Below the pieces are notes generated by a model, which saw only the letters and a list, made by a program, of their open reading frames with translations, had not been told where the DNA came from and did no database searches. A stretch of DNA of 64,000 bases, taken from positions 62,001-126,000 of the forward strand of contig NZ_BLYC01000001.1 in the NCBI RefSeq assembly GCF_019721995.1. The letters are read 5' to 3'. This stretch comes from Bathymodiolus japonicus methanotrophic gill symbiont (GTDB taxonomy: Bacteria; Pseudomonadota; Gammaproteobacteria; Methylococcales; Methylomonadaceae). The position numbers and the translations under genes are program-made. Shown piece after piece: positions 1-9,325 of the stretch. Every line of letters starts with the position of its first letter. Position 1 is the stretch's first letter.

Positions 1-64
1 CTAAAATAAACCTCGATACACCAGCATTGTGTATTTCAGCTACTCAATAATTGGGAAACTTCAG
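1..64 (-). mobile_element. MITE-B, partial copy at window edge
   Basis: This is the terminal part of the 204-bp miniature element named here MITE-B (complete copy 22595-22798). The inverted-repeat end GGGAAACTTCAG closes at position 64, directly against the stop codon of the next gene. The rest lies outside the window. Confidence 0.85.
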
Positions 65-1801
65 TTAATAAACATCCCTTACATAACGCTTGTCTTTTTT
101 CATTTGGCTGATATAGTCGGCAGCCTGTTCTTCTGATAGCTTGCCATGTGTGGCAATCACATCATGCAAGGCTTTATCTACGTCTTTGGCCATGCGATAG
201 GCATCTCCACAAACAAAGAAGTACCCGCCTTGTTCTAGCATTGCAAATAGCTCTGCGCCTTGTTCGCGCATGCGATCCTGAACGTAGATTTTTTCTTGTT
301 GATCACGAGAGAAGGCCAGGTCTAATTTCGTTAGCACACCACTCTTTTGCATGGCTTCTATTTCATCCTGGTAGATAAAGTCTGTTGCTGCATTACGATC
401 TCCGAAGAATAACCAGTTAACCCCTTTGGCTTTATGGAATTCGCGCTCTTGCAGGAATGCACGGAAGGGCGCAATACCCGTCCCCGGGCCGACCATGATC
501 ATCGGTAGATCATCATTTTCAGGCACTCTAAAGACTTTGTTGGGGCTAAAAAAGCAACGTACCGGGGTATTTTCATCTGCTAAATCTGCGAGATAGGTCG
601 AGCAAACGCCTTTATGTTCACGGTTATGGCTGTTGTAGCGCACACTGCTGATAGTTAAATGCACGGTGTCAGGGTTAGCTTTGCCGCTAGAGGAGATTGA
701 GTAGGCACGATGCTGCAGTGGTTTGAGTAAGGCTAAAAATTCAGCTGCTGAAAATTGCATTTCCGGGAATTGCAATAATAAGTCCAGCGTATCACGCCCC
801 CATAAATAACTTGCCAGTTTATCTTTGTCGCCAGCGCGTAATAAATTATTTAGTTCCTGAGCGCCTGAGCGCCTAGCGATTTCCTCGAGCAATTCCTTAC
901 TCGGTAGCTTGATTTCAAAATGTTCGCTTAATGCCTTTGTCAGTGGCATTAATTCACCGTGTACAGGCTCATCTTCATCACCTGTACAACCTATGGCCTT
1001 TATAATTTCGGCAACGAGTTCTGGGCAATTAACCGGGATGATATTTAATGCATCTCCCGCTTCATAGCTTAATTCATAACCTGCTATGGAGATTTCATAG
1101 TGACGAATTTCTTTTGAGGAGTCAGAGCTACTTAATAAACGGTTAACGGTCAGTTTGCCAGGGAATGGGTTTTTACGCCCATATTTTGGAGCTGATTTGC
1201 TACTGCCAGTATCGACGGTGATTGTTGCGGCACCATCCGCCATCAGCGGAATAGTGTTGCTAATCCAGGCTTCTGCTGCATCGTCAAAATCGACATCACA
1301 ATCAGCGCGGTCATACACGCGCCTGGCACCGAGTTTTTCCAGGCGCTGATCCCAATCTATACCTGCCTGGCAGAATAAGTCATAACTGGTATCACCCAGA
1401 GCGAGTACCGAGTATTTCATTTGCGCTAAGTCAATGCTATCGTCTGAGCTTATAGCATCCCATAATAGCTGCGCATTATCAGGCATTTCACCTTCGCCAT
1501 AGGTGCTGGTGATAATTAATAAATATTCGATTTTACTGAAAGCATCGGCTTCAATCTCATCCATGCCCATAATGTCAGGGTTTAAACCATGTGCCTTTGC
1601 AACTTGTGCGGCATCATGGGCAACCGACTCTGAATTACCGGTTTGTGAGCCATAGATTATGCTAATACTGCGTGCATTCGCGCTATCACCTGAACCTGCA
1701 CTCTGTAAAATATGGCTGTACATGCCTGCAAAAAAACCACCTAGCCAGGCCTGTTGTGCCTCGTTGAAAGGTATGTTTTGAGAATTGTTCGTTGTAGTCA
1801 T
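65..1801 (-). CDS. cysJ: Assimilatory sulfite reductase (NADPH) flavoprotein, alpha subunit
   Basis: This 578-residue diflavin reductase passes electrons from NADPH through FAD and FMN to the sulfite reductase hemoprotein CysI in assimilatory sulfate reduction; it acts in the cytoplasm. An N-terminal flavodoxin domain starts near residue 46 (IIYGSQTGNSES). It is followed by a connecting/FAD domain with the FAD motif RAYSISSS, an NADPH-binding segment (VGPGTGIAPFRAF, FFGDRN) and the family C-terminus ending KRYVRDVY. The length is slightly below the roughly 600 residues of enterobacterial CysJ. The ATG at 1801 gives the usual short N-terminal lead before the flavodoxin fold. No cysI is next to it in the window. 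The stop codon directly abuts a MITE-B copy. Other diflavin reductases are possible, but the C-terminus favours CysJ. Confidence 0.93.
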   Translation of the reverse strand: MTTTNNSQNIPFNEAQQAWLGGFFAGMYSHILQSAGSGDSANARSISIIYGSQTGNSESVAHDAAQVAKAHGLNPDIMGMDEIEADAFSKIEYLLIITSTYGEGEMPDNAQLLWDAISSDDSIDLAQMKYSVLALGDTSYDLFCQAGIDWDQRLEKLGARRVYDRADCDVDFDDAAEAWISNTIPLMADGAATITVDTGSSKSAPKYGRKNPFPGKLTVNRLLSSSDSSKEIRHYEISIAGYELSYEAGDALNIIPVNCPELVAEIIKAIGCTGDEDEPVHGELMPLTKALSEHFEIKLPSKELLEEIARRSGAQELNNLLRAGDKDKLASYLWGRDTLDLLLQFPEMQFSAAEFLALLKPLQHRAYSISSSGKANPDTVHLTISSVRYNSHNREHKGVCSTYLADLADENTPVRCFFSPNKVFRVPENDDLPMIMVGPGTGIAPFRAFLQEREFHKAKGVNWLFFGDRNAATDFIYQDEIEAMQKSGVLTKLDLAFSRDQQEKIYVQDRMREQGAELFAMLEQGGYFFVCGDAYRMAKDVDKALHDVIATHGKLSEEQAADYISQMKKDKRYVRDVY

Positions 1802-1936
1802 GGGGTTGTTCTTAAAAAGTGTCTCGATAGAAATATGAGAGTTTTGTTAAATTTGGCTTTGCTATCCTGGATAATCTAAACAAAGTTACAATGTAACTGT
1901 TTGTTGGCTCTCTACTTAATTTGAGCTTGAATTCTG

Positions 1937-2004
1937 ATAGGGCGTGGCTTTAGCCCGCCAATAAGCAGAGAGCCTGCTAAAAGCGGGCTAAAGCCACGCC
2001 CTAC
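1937..2004. repeat. REP-type palindromic repeat, GTAG-like class
   Basis: An inverted pair of arms (TAGGGCGTGGCTTTAGCCCG and its complement) is separated by about 25 bp in the gltB-cysJ gap. Related copies lie at 18227-18293, 23771-23836, 25983-26040 and 53669-53998. The GTAG tetranucleotide in front of a GC-rich arm recalls REP elements mobilised by RAYT proteins; no RAYT gene is in the window. Confidence 0.8.
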
Positions 2005-2043
2005 AGGTATCATGTAAGCCAGATATTTTATATAGCAGAACTG

Positions 2044-5000
2044 TTAAGCTGCCTCTTTGGTTTTTAGCATATCCTGAATAACCGTCTTGCTGTTAAGTGC
2101 TGCCAGATATTCATCTATACCTGGAATGTCTGCAAGCGCCTGGTTATTAATGGCTGTTTGCTCAATAATCCAGTTAGTTGAACCAATAGAATATATACTT
2201 TGTACATCACGCAGGATCAAGGCTTGCTTATAATCATTCAAGCGTTTATTGGCTAATAACAGGGCTAGTTGTGCGTCATCATAATTTGCATAGGCTTCGC
2301 GCGTCTCTTTTACTAAGGCATCTTGCAATCTGCGAGCTTTGGTAGTGATCAGGCGCTGAGCAACAATTTTAGTTTGCTGAGCACTCTGTACCTGAGCGGC
2401 GGCAATTATGGTGGCTTTGTTGAGTACCGCAAAGCTATTAATCATCTTAAAGGCAAGAGGGCTGTCAGTTGCACCATAATCAGGTGTCTGTCCGCCAAAT
2501 AAGACGGCCTTAGTTACATAAGCTTCCTGCACCTGAATAATTTGCTGTTGTGCCTGATCTACTGCTAGCTCTTCAATGATCACTTTACGATCAACTGTTT
2601 TAGCGATAAATTCGGCTGTCTGGGTTTTGTATAGCCATAGTGGAATAGCAAATTTAAAGTGCTGGCGCTCATTCTCCCAGTTATTCAGCAGTTTTTGCGC
2701 GACACTGGATTCAGCGTATTCTGCATGTTGCTCCAGCATGGCGATAACAAATTGCTCATGCGCGCGTGCGGTATCGCTGTCTTCAATTATATCCCTGATT
2801 TCGACAGAAGAGACATCGTATAAATGCTGCAACTTATCTTCAGGGTCATACTGATAGGCATTACCCCCCGACATACCATTACAGAAACCTTTGCCAAATG
2901 TACCGATATTCAGTACTGCGCCGTTAGTCATATATTCACAGGCGAAATCCCCCACACCTTCAACAACGGCCATCGCACCGGAATTACGTACTGCAAAGCG
3001 GTCGCCTGCTTCACCATTAATAAAGGTTTTACCACCGGTTGCACCAAACAGGGTGAAATTACCGACCAGTACATTTTCGCCGGGTACTTTATGCCCACCG
3101 CCTGGAGATTTAATAATTATAGTTCCGCCGCAGGCTGATTTTCCCACGCCGTCATTACAGGTGCCAGTATGCTCCATACGCATGCCGTCATTATTAAATG
3201 CGGCGTAGCTTTGCCCTGCAGAGCCGTGAGTGCGAACAATCAGCGAATCCGGCGCTAAATAGCGGCGCTTATGCTGGTTGGTATAGATTTTAGTATTAGC
3301 TGCAAGCTGATCATCATCCAGTTCATAGGATAGCATGCGCTCTATATCAATCGCTGTCTGACCACCGACGGTTTTATGCCGGTTATTCAGCTTAAATGCT
3401 GCGCCTTCGACGATGACTTGCTGTTGTTTCGCATTAATAAAGTCAGCCTTGAATTGCGCAAGAATTTGATCATCGATAGAAAAATCAGCTTCCAGATAAA
3501 CCGGCTTGTCTATATGTACGACATCGACATAGTTTAATAGCTTGCTGAAGTCCATTTGACCGATCATGGTCGCATGATCCATTAAGTGTAATAAGTCAGT
3601 TTGACCGCGAATTTCAGCCAGACTTTGGTAACCCAGGCTAGCGAGAATTCCACGAACCTCATGTGCCAGGTTCATAAAATACTGGGCTAACACACGCGGA
3701 TCCCCCTTAAATTCTTCATGAATCGTGGTTAAGCCAGCAGGGCAGCGGATATTACAGTTTTTCGCCATCACACAGCGCAGCATCATTAATGCTGTAGTAC
3801 CGAACTCAAACGAGTCACCGCCGAGTATGGCTGATTTAACCACATCCGAGCCATTTTGATGTGCAGCACTACAGCGCAGGATCACTTTATCGCGCAAGCC
3901 ATTTAGCGACAGCGCCTGATGCACTTCGGAAATACCGATTTCAGGAGAGCGCCCGGTGTTTTTCAGGCTGGTTACCGCAGCGGCACCTGTACCACCAGTA
4001 TTACCCGCGACGTTGATTACATCGGCGCCGGCTTTTGCCACACCGACAGCAATTGTACCGATACCTTCAGATGAAACCAGTTTTACAACTACCCGTACTC
4101 GTGCCGCTTTGGCATCGTGAATAAGTTGGCCTAAATCTTCAATTGAATAGGTGTCATGGTGTGGGGGAGGACTGATTAATTCGACTTTAGGTGTGCCACC
4201 CCGTGCAGCGGCAATCTCTACCGAGACTTTAGCGGCAGGTAGCTGTCCGCCTTCGCCGGGTTTTGCTCCCTGGGCAATTTTGATTTCGATTTCTTCGATA
4301 TTTAAATCTGCCAGATAACCTGCCCAGACACCAAAGCGACCCGAGGCAAATTGCTTTATTTTGCTCGATCTAAGGGTATTAAAGCGGCTAGAATGTTCAC
4401 CACCTTCGCCCGAGTTGCTCATAGCACCGGCAATATTAGTTCCTTGGGCAACCGCTTCATGTGCTTCGGCTAAGAGTGCGCCGTGGCTCATTGCTCCGGT
4501 GGCTAAAGCTGCCGTAATTTCATGAGCTGGTTGTACGTTTTTCAGACTAATAGGGGCACGTGCAGAAATAATACTGGTAAAGTAATTGCTAACGATATTA
4601 TGCGCATCTTCATTGCGTATAGTCAGCGCGGTATCAGATACTGCGATGACAAATGTATGATCTTCTGCAAAGCGCTTGGTAAAATGCGTAGCCAGGTTAT
4701 CTAAACGCTGTCTGGAAGAGTCATTACTTAATGTGATCTCAAAGCCATTTTCAAGCGGCTTAACAGTTAAGCCGCGAATACTGTAATTAATATTACCACG
4801 CAGGTTTTGCTTGCCTAAGATGGCATCAAATTCAGCGCTTTCCTCGGCGCGAGAAATATCCGCCGGATAGCTCATCACATCACGTAAAGCTGCAGGTCTG
4901 GTACCACGTTCCTGCATCAGAATTTCGCTGAAATTTCGATACGCTGGGGTTACTCCAAAGCCATCGACTTGCTCGGGCGTGCGTTTTTCATAACCAAAAT

Positions 5001-7512
5001 CAGTATAGGCGGTATCGCTAACCGCAGGTGATTTATCCTGATTGACATACAGAATATCCTCATCGGTCATATTGATATATTCACGCACGGAGGTGTTGCC
5101 GAATGTATGGCCTGCTCCTTCATTGCGCTCTTTAAATAAACCGAGGAAAGGAATGTCACTTTCCGCCCCTACCGCTAATGCCTTTTCGTGCCATTCAGTG
5201 GCGCTGGCGGCAATATTGGCAAACTGGATGCCGCCGACAGACGAATTGATATTCGGGAAGTAGATTTTTAATAGTGGCTCATCGGTATCAATATAATTGG
5301 ACTCGAAGAATTCGCCACCGATATAGCTTTCTGCAGTACATAGGCCAAATTTACCCATGATTTTCATTAGCGATTTTTCTACTGCTTTTTGATAACTATC
5401 TAGTGCTGCCTGTTGTTGGTCTGCAGTATATTGCGAGATCACCCGGTTGTGTACACTTAATGGACAGATAGCGGATGCGCCAAAGCCCAGAATCGTGGCG
5501 ACATCGTGCGCACTGACTGCCTGGCCTGTTTCAGATACCAGCGATGAGTTAAAGCGTAAGCCTTCTTTAACCAGGTGTTGATTAGCCGCTGAAATAAGTA
5601 ACAATGCAGGAATAGCCGCCTGTTCTTTGCTAATATTAATGTCGCTAATAATAATAATGCCGGTGTTATTTCTAGCTGCAGGGCCAATAATATTACAAAC
5701 GTCTGTTAGAGCCTGTAGCAGGTTCTTTGAATTTTGTTCAGCATCTTCAAGATCTGGCGAGTACAGGGCATCAATAGTCACTACGCTAACGGTTTTCTGC
5801 TGGCGAATCTGAGCTAATTGTGTGCGCTGTAAAATGGGTGAGTTAATGACCAGCTGTTTGCTGCTACCCTCAGAAAAAGTGGGTTTTGCGCCAAGTGCAA
5901 CCCGTAGCGTCATGCCATCACTTTCACGTAATGAATCCAGTGGAGGATTGGTAACCTGTGCAAAACGCTGGCTGAAATAGCGCGACATTCCGCCTTCGGC
6001 ACCTGAGAGGGAATTAGGCGTAATGCCGTAACCCATGGCCGAGATTTTCTCCAGCCCGGTGCTTAACATGGGGTCTAGCAAGAATTTAAAACTCTCCTGA
6101 TTCAACGAGTAGGCAGTATGCTGCTGATCTATATTAAACGCATGCTGATTGTCCACGTCTGCTAATGCAACGCTTGCTAGCTCATCTAAATGAATCGCGC
6201 GAGCTTTTAATAAAGCATGGTAGTCGGTTGCTTTTGCCAGACGTTCCATGACTTGATGGCTATCGTATATTTCGCCTGTGCTATGGTCAAAATAGATCAT
6301 GCCACCGGCTTCTATGCGTCCACGTTTTAAAACATCAGTGGAAGGGAAGTCTATTTGCCCGGCTTCTGACATCACCGCTATATAGTCAGTGGTTTCAACA
6401 GAGCGTAAAGGACGCAGTCCAAGGCGGTCTAGGCGTGCACCGACACGTATGCCATCATTGAAAATCAGCGCAGCAGGGCCATCGTTCTTTTCTTCGTATA
6501 AGCTGAAATATTCCAGCATTGCTTTAACGTCAGCTGATAAAGTGGTGTCATTTTCCCAGGCAGGCGGCATCATCGCCAGGATTGCGGTAACGATATCCAG
6601 CTTATCTTCATGAATACGGCGTGACAGGGTTTGATCCAGCCGGCTGGAATCAGATTGACCTATAGGAAAAACCAGGTTTTTACCGTGTTGTCTGGCAATT
6701 GCCAGCTCGCTTAGGCGGTTTTTCTTATCGGTATTTAATTCGCCATTATGCGCCACATAGCGGAATGGCTGAGCCATCATGGTTGCCGGGGCAGTGTTGG
6801 TCGAAAACCGGGTGTGAAAAAATAGCGTAGAAATTTCGTGGTCTTTATCGTATAAATCTGTGAAGTAAGGAATCACCTCGCCAGAGTTTAAGCGTCCTTT
6901 ATATACCTGGGTACGAGAGCTCATAGATAGTGGATAAAACCCATCTAACTCATGGTGCGTAAAGCCCTCTTCTTCGATAGCTAACAGTACATCCTGAATA
7001 TAATACTCAAATTCATCGTGGCTTGCGTCTTTTGCTAATGCTTCGGGGCGACCAAAGATCACCTGTTTAATCGGCAGTTGTGCTTTAATCGAAGCTTTAT
7101 TAAGAACACTATTATCTACAGGGATATCACGCCATTTAATAACCGGCAAGCCAAAATTGTGTAAGTGTCTATTTACTAATTCACATGCTGCAGAGTCGTA
7201 ATTGCTATGATCTTCAGGAAAGAAAAAATTAGCGACACCAAACTGGCCTAATTCCAGGTCTGGCTGTTCTGTGACTTTGCGGAAAAACTTCAGAGATAAA
7301 TCAATATTGACACCGGCACCATCACCGATACCTTCAGCACTCATGCCGCCCCGATGTGGGATAGTGCATAATGCTTCATGTGTTTTGTTCAGCAAATCAT
7401 GTGTTTGCTTGCTTTGTTTATGTGTAATAAAGCCAACCCCACAGCTATCCTGTGAAGTATCGGCGTTATATAACAGTTGATCTTTTTTATTTTGTGGGGA
7501 ATTTTTGTTCAT
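2044..7512 (-). CDS. gltB: Glutamate synthase large subunit, long divergent form
   Basis: This large subunit carries a class II glutamine amidotransferase domain and an FMN/3Fe-4S synthase domain; the enzyme makes two glutamates from glutamine and 2-oxoglutarate. The nucleophile is Cys24 (DSCGVGF) after a short propeptide, followed by HRGG and the amidotransferase core. The central domain has QVTNPPLDSLRE. The FMN barrel has PPPHHDTYSIEDL and GNTGGTGAA. The cluster cysteines are spaced CVMAKNCNIRC, one residue closer in the second gap than the Cx5Cx4C of E. coli GltB. The GXGXG C-terminal domain (GATGGKTFINGEAGDRFAVR) is present. At 1822 residues it is about 300 longer than usual, and roughly 220 of the extra residues form a C-terminal alpha-helical extension of unknown role after the normal end (about residue 1600). 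No gltD is adjacent. It is clearly a GltB homologue; its exact electron donor cannot be told from the window. Confidence 0.9.
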   Translation of the reverse strand: MNKNSPQNKKDQLLYNADTSQDSCGVGFITHKQSKQTHDLLNKTHEALCTIPHRGGMSAEGIGDGAGVNIDLSLKFFRKVTEQPDLELGQFGVANFFFPEDHSNYDSAACELVNRHLHNFGLPVIKWRDIPVDNSVLNKASIKAQLPIKQVIFGRPEALAKDASHDEFEYYIQDVLLAIEEEGFTHHELDGFYPLSMSSRTQVYKGRLNSGEVIPYFTDLYDKDHEISTLFFHTRFSTNTAPATMMAQPFRYVAHNGELNTDKKNRLSELAIARQHGKNLVFPIGQSDSSRLDQTLSRRIHEDKLDIVTAILAMMPPAWENDTTLSADVKAMLEYFSLYEEKNDGPAALIFNDGIRVGARLDRLGLRPLRSVETTDYIAVMSEAGQIDFPSTDVLKRGRIEAGGMIYFDHSTGEIYDSHQVMERLAKATDYHALLKARAIHLDELASVALADVDNQHAFNIDQQHTAYSLNQESFKFLLDPMLSTGLEKISAMGYGITPNSLSGAEGGMSRYFSQRFAQVTNPPLDSLRESDGMTLRVALGAKPTFSEGSSKQLVINSPILQRTQLAQIRQQKTVSVVTIDALYSPDLEDAEQNSKNLLQALTDVCNIIGPAARNNTGIIIISDINISKEQAAIPALLLISAANQHLVKEGLRFNSSLVSETGQAVSAHDVATILGFGASAICPLSVHNRVISQYTADQQQAALDSYQKAVEKSLMKIMGKFGLCTAESYIGGEFFESNYIDTDEPLLKIYFPNINSSVGGIQFANIAASATEWHEKALAVGAESDIPFLGLFKERNEGAGHTFGNTSVREYINMTDEDILYVNQDKSPAVSDTAYTDFGYEKRTPEQVDGFGVTPAYRNFSEILMQERGTRPAALRDVMSYPADISRAEESAEFDAILGKQNLRGNINYSIRGLTVKPLENGFEITLSNDSSRQRLDNLATHFTKRFAEDHTFVIAVSDTALTIRNEDAHNIVSNYFTSIISARAPISLKNVQPAHEITAALATGAMSHGALLAEAHEAVAQGTNIAGAMSNSGEGGEHSSRFNTLRSSKIKQFASGRFGVWAGYLADLNIEEIEIKIAQGAKPGEGGQLPAAKVSVEIAAARGGTPKVELISPPPHHDTYSIEDLGQLIHDAKAARVRVVVKLVSSEGIGTIAVGVAKAGADVINVAGNTGGTGAAAVTSLKNTGRSPEIGISEVHQALSLNGLRDKVILRCSAAHQNGSDVVKSAILGGDSFEFGTTALMMLRCVMAKNCNIRCPAGLTTIHEEFKGDPRVLAQYFMNLAHEVRGILASLGYQSLAEIRGQTDLLHLMDHATMIGQMDFSKLLNYVDVVHIDKPVYLEADFSIDDQILAQFKADFINAKQQQVIVEGAAFKLNNRHKTVGGQTAIDIERMLSYELDDDQLAANTKIYTNQHKRRYLAPDSLIVRTHGSAGQSYAAFNNDGMRMEHTGTCNDGVGKSACGGTIIIKSPGGGHKVPGENVLVGNFTLFGATGGKTFINGEAGDRFAVRNSGAMAVVEGVGDFACEYMTNGAVLNIGTFGKGFCNGMSGGNAYQYDPEDKLQHLYDVSSVEIRDIIEDSDTARAHEQFVIAMLEQHAEYAESSVAQKLLNNWENERQHFKFAIPLWLYKTQTAEFIAKTVDRKVIIEELAVDQAQQQIIQVQEAYVTKAVLFGGQTPDYGATDSPLAFKMINSFAVLNKATIIAAAQVQSAQQTKIVAQRLITTKARRLQDALVKETREAYANYDDAQLALLLANKRLNDYKQALILRDVQSIYSIGSTNWIIEQTAINNQALADIPGIDEYLAALNSKTVIQDMLKTKEAA

Positions 7513-7965
7513 TCATCCAACCCGTTTAGCAGTGTGGTATATGGTTTTAACTCTGTCTGCAGTTAATGATAGGTATTTGTTAATTCAGTAGTTTGCGCTT
7601 ATGTAGCACCTATTTTTGAAAGATTAATAAGTAATTTAAAGTGTATATTAAATCTTAAAAGTATCTCTATCCATCAAAGGAAAAAAGCTGCAGTACTAGT
7701 CTGTTTGTGTAGCTAGCTAGTCCAAAGTGACCTATAAAACCATTTTTGTTAATTAAATTTTTTGTAGTGAAACTTTCCAATATTAACATGGAAACTTCTA
7801 TATGTCATTTTTGCCAGAAATGGCATAGACAGATTTGCCTGTGTTAGATTTTCTTCTCTTACTTTACATTGGTTATTCTAGGCTAAGTGAGATTGGATGA
7901 TTATTTATTTACAGCTCCCTAAGTCAGCAGTTGAACTGCCCGAGATTGAGTTTCAAAGACTTATA
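7513..7965. other. AT-rich intergenic stretch upstream of gltB
   Basis: I see no gene here. It must hold the promoter of gltB, which reads leftward, but no clear -35/-10 or -24/-12 pair stands out. It ends at the TTATA duplication bounding MITE-A. Confidence 0.5.
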
Positions 7966-8117
7966 CTCGATGTTCAAGTTTTCAGCTATAACTGGGCTAA
8001 GAAAAGTAAATTTTTCCGGCTTTGTTTTATAAGTGATTGATTTACAATGATGTTGATGCTTTCTTTGTCAGTAGAATTATCAATAAAATCAATCAGTTAA
8101 AAAACTTGAACATCGAG
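7966..8117. mobile_element. MITE-A (152 bp), non-autonomous relative of IS-A
   Basis: Perfect inverted ends CTCGATGTTCAAGTTTT and AAAACTTGAACATCGAG bound a 152-bp AT-rich segment without a reading frame. The 5-bp target duplication TTATA is present on both sides (7961-7965 and 8118-8122). The same terminal sequence begins the large IS-A at 55214, also after TTATA, and ends it at 60363. MITE-A is therefore most likely moved by the IS-A transposase. Confidence 0.85.
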
Positions 8118-8361
8118 TTATACAATCACCATATAAAGTATCTTGCTTCGCCTCCTTTTTCAAAGGGGAGGTTTATAATACTCCCCATTGTCCAGACCAA
8201 TTTATTAAATAGTTAAGATAGCCCTTCCCTTTTTATATTAATAATTTGTTATTATTGCGCCGCAGGCGTTTTGATACTACTCTTTGCCGACTGCGGTGAA
8301 ATGTGGTTAAAGGGTGAATTAGTGTGGGTAAGTTCGTGGGAAACGGCTTTATCGTTTTCCA

Positions 8362-9276
8362 TCAGCGTATCCACACGTTCCGTAGGAAATTCACGCTTTG
8401 TCCACATGGAGTCCGCCTGCAGGGACTCTCACGTATAGACCGTTTTTTTTTATAATAAACCTCCGCTGGCGTTCGATAGTCCAAGGACTGATGAATTCGC
8501 CTGTGATTGTAAAATTCAAAATAGTCTTTCAGCCCTAAATATGCTTCATTCACTGTCTGAAAGTCATTCAGATAGACCTTTTCATATTTGACTGATCGCC
8601 ACAATCGTTCAACAAGAATATTATCCAATGCGCGGCCTCTGCCATTCATGCTAACACGGATTCCTTTCTCCAATAAGGGCCCTGTAAATCGATTCGTTGT
8701 GAATTGACTTCCCTGGTCCGTATTAAAGATTTCACACTGTGATGAACTTAGTGTTTCATTAAGGGCTGCTATGCAAAAGTCTGCGTCCATTGTCGTACTT
8801 AACGCCCAATTAAGTACATATCGGCTATGCCAGTCAATAATGGCCATCAGATAGACAAAACCATGCTTCATGCGGATGTAGGTAATATCCGTACTCCAGA
8901 CCTGATTGCATCGCTCGATCTGCAGGTTTCTCAGTAAATAAGGATAGATCTTATGCTCTGAGTTGCCCTGACTTAGTCTTGGCTTTCGCTGTCAGCCCCG
9001 GACGGGCTGATAGTCTCCAGAAGGCGCAGGGAAATTTGCCAATCCGAAGTGCGCGATAGCGCGCGAGGGAGGCTAAAATTTTATCCCGAATAGCCGTAGA
9101 GCCATTTGTGGTAGCCATGACTGAGCTGCTTTGTGCTCAGTCTGTGGCGGACGCAGGGCGGCTGGAGCATCTCCTATTCGCTGCGTAGGTGAACGAATTA
9201 CGGCGACAGGAGTCCCGGAATTCCGTGAGGTAGCATGGCGCGCCTGGGATATACCGCTTCCAGCCCCATCTGCCTT
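8362..9276 (-). pseudogene. IS3-family transposase orfB, N-terminus lost, split by R260
   Basis: The catalytic integrase core of an IS3-family transposase is present. Visible parts are a WSTDITYI lead, an Asp in IIDWHSR, NTDQGSQFT, and the Glu in VERLWRSVKYE, followed by YNHRRIHQSLDYRTPAEVYY. The R260 at 8987-9246 interrupts it. Joining 8986 to 9247 gives an unbroken frame reading QMGLEAVYPKPRLSQ, so the insertion duplicated no target bases. The 5' part of orfB is gone, replaced at 9277 by other mobile DNA. Confidence 0.88.
8987..9246 (-). mobile_element. R260 structured repeat, copy 1 (in IS3 orfB)
   Basis: This is a complete 260-bp copy. Forward is defined as starting CAGGCGCGCC and ending GACAGCG; this copy is reversed relative to the plus strand. 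The inferred empty site in element orientation is tatcc/aaagc, with no duplicated bases. The element holds several hairpins, including a terminal one with arms CTATCAGCCC and GGGCTGACAG. Confidence 0.9.
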
Positions 9277-9325
9277 CGCTGAAAATCATCACTTCGCTTA
9301 GGCTCCGTTTCCCTGATTTTCAGCG
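9277..9325. repeat. 49-bp solo terminal hairpin related to R295
   Basis: The sequence is a perfect inverted repeat, CGCTGAAAATCA and TGATTTTCAGCG around a 25-nt loop. Loop and right arm are identical to the last bases of R295, but the left arm has become CGCTGAAAATCA instead of CTAAAAATCA, making both ends identical. It lies at the join between IS3 and IS630 sequence. Confidence 0.8.
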
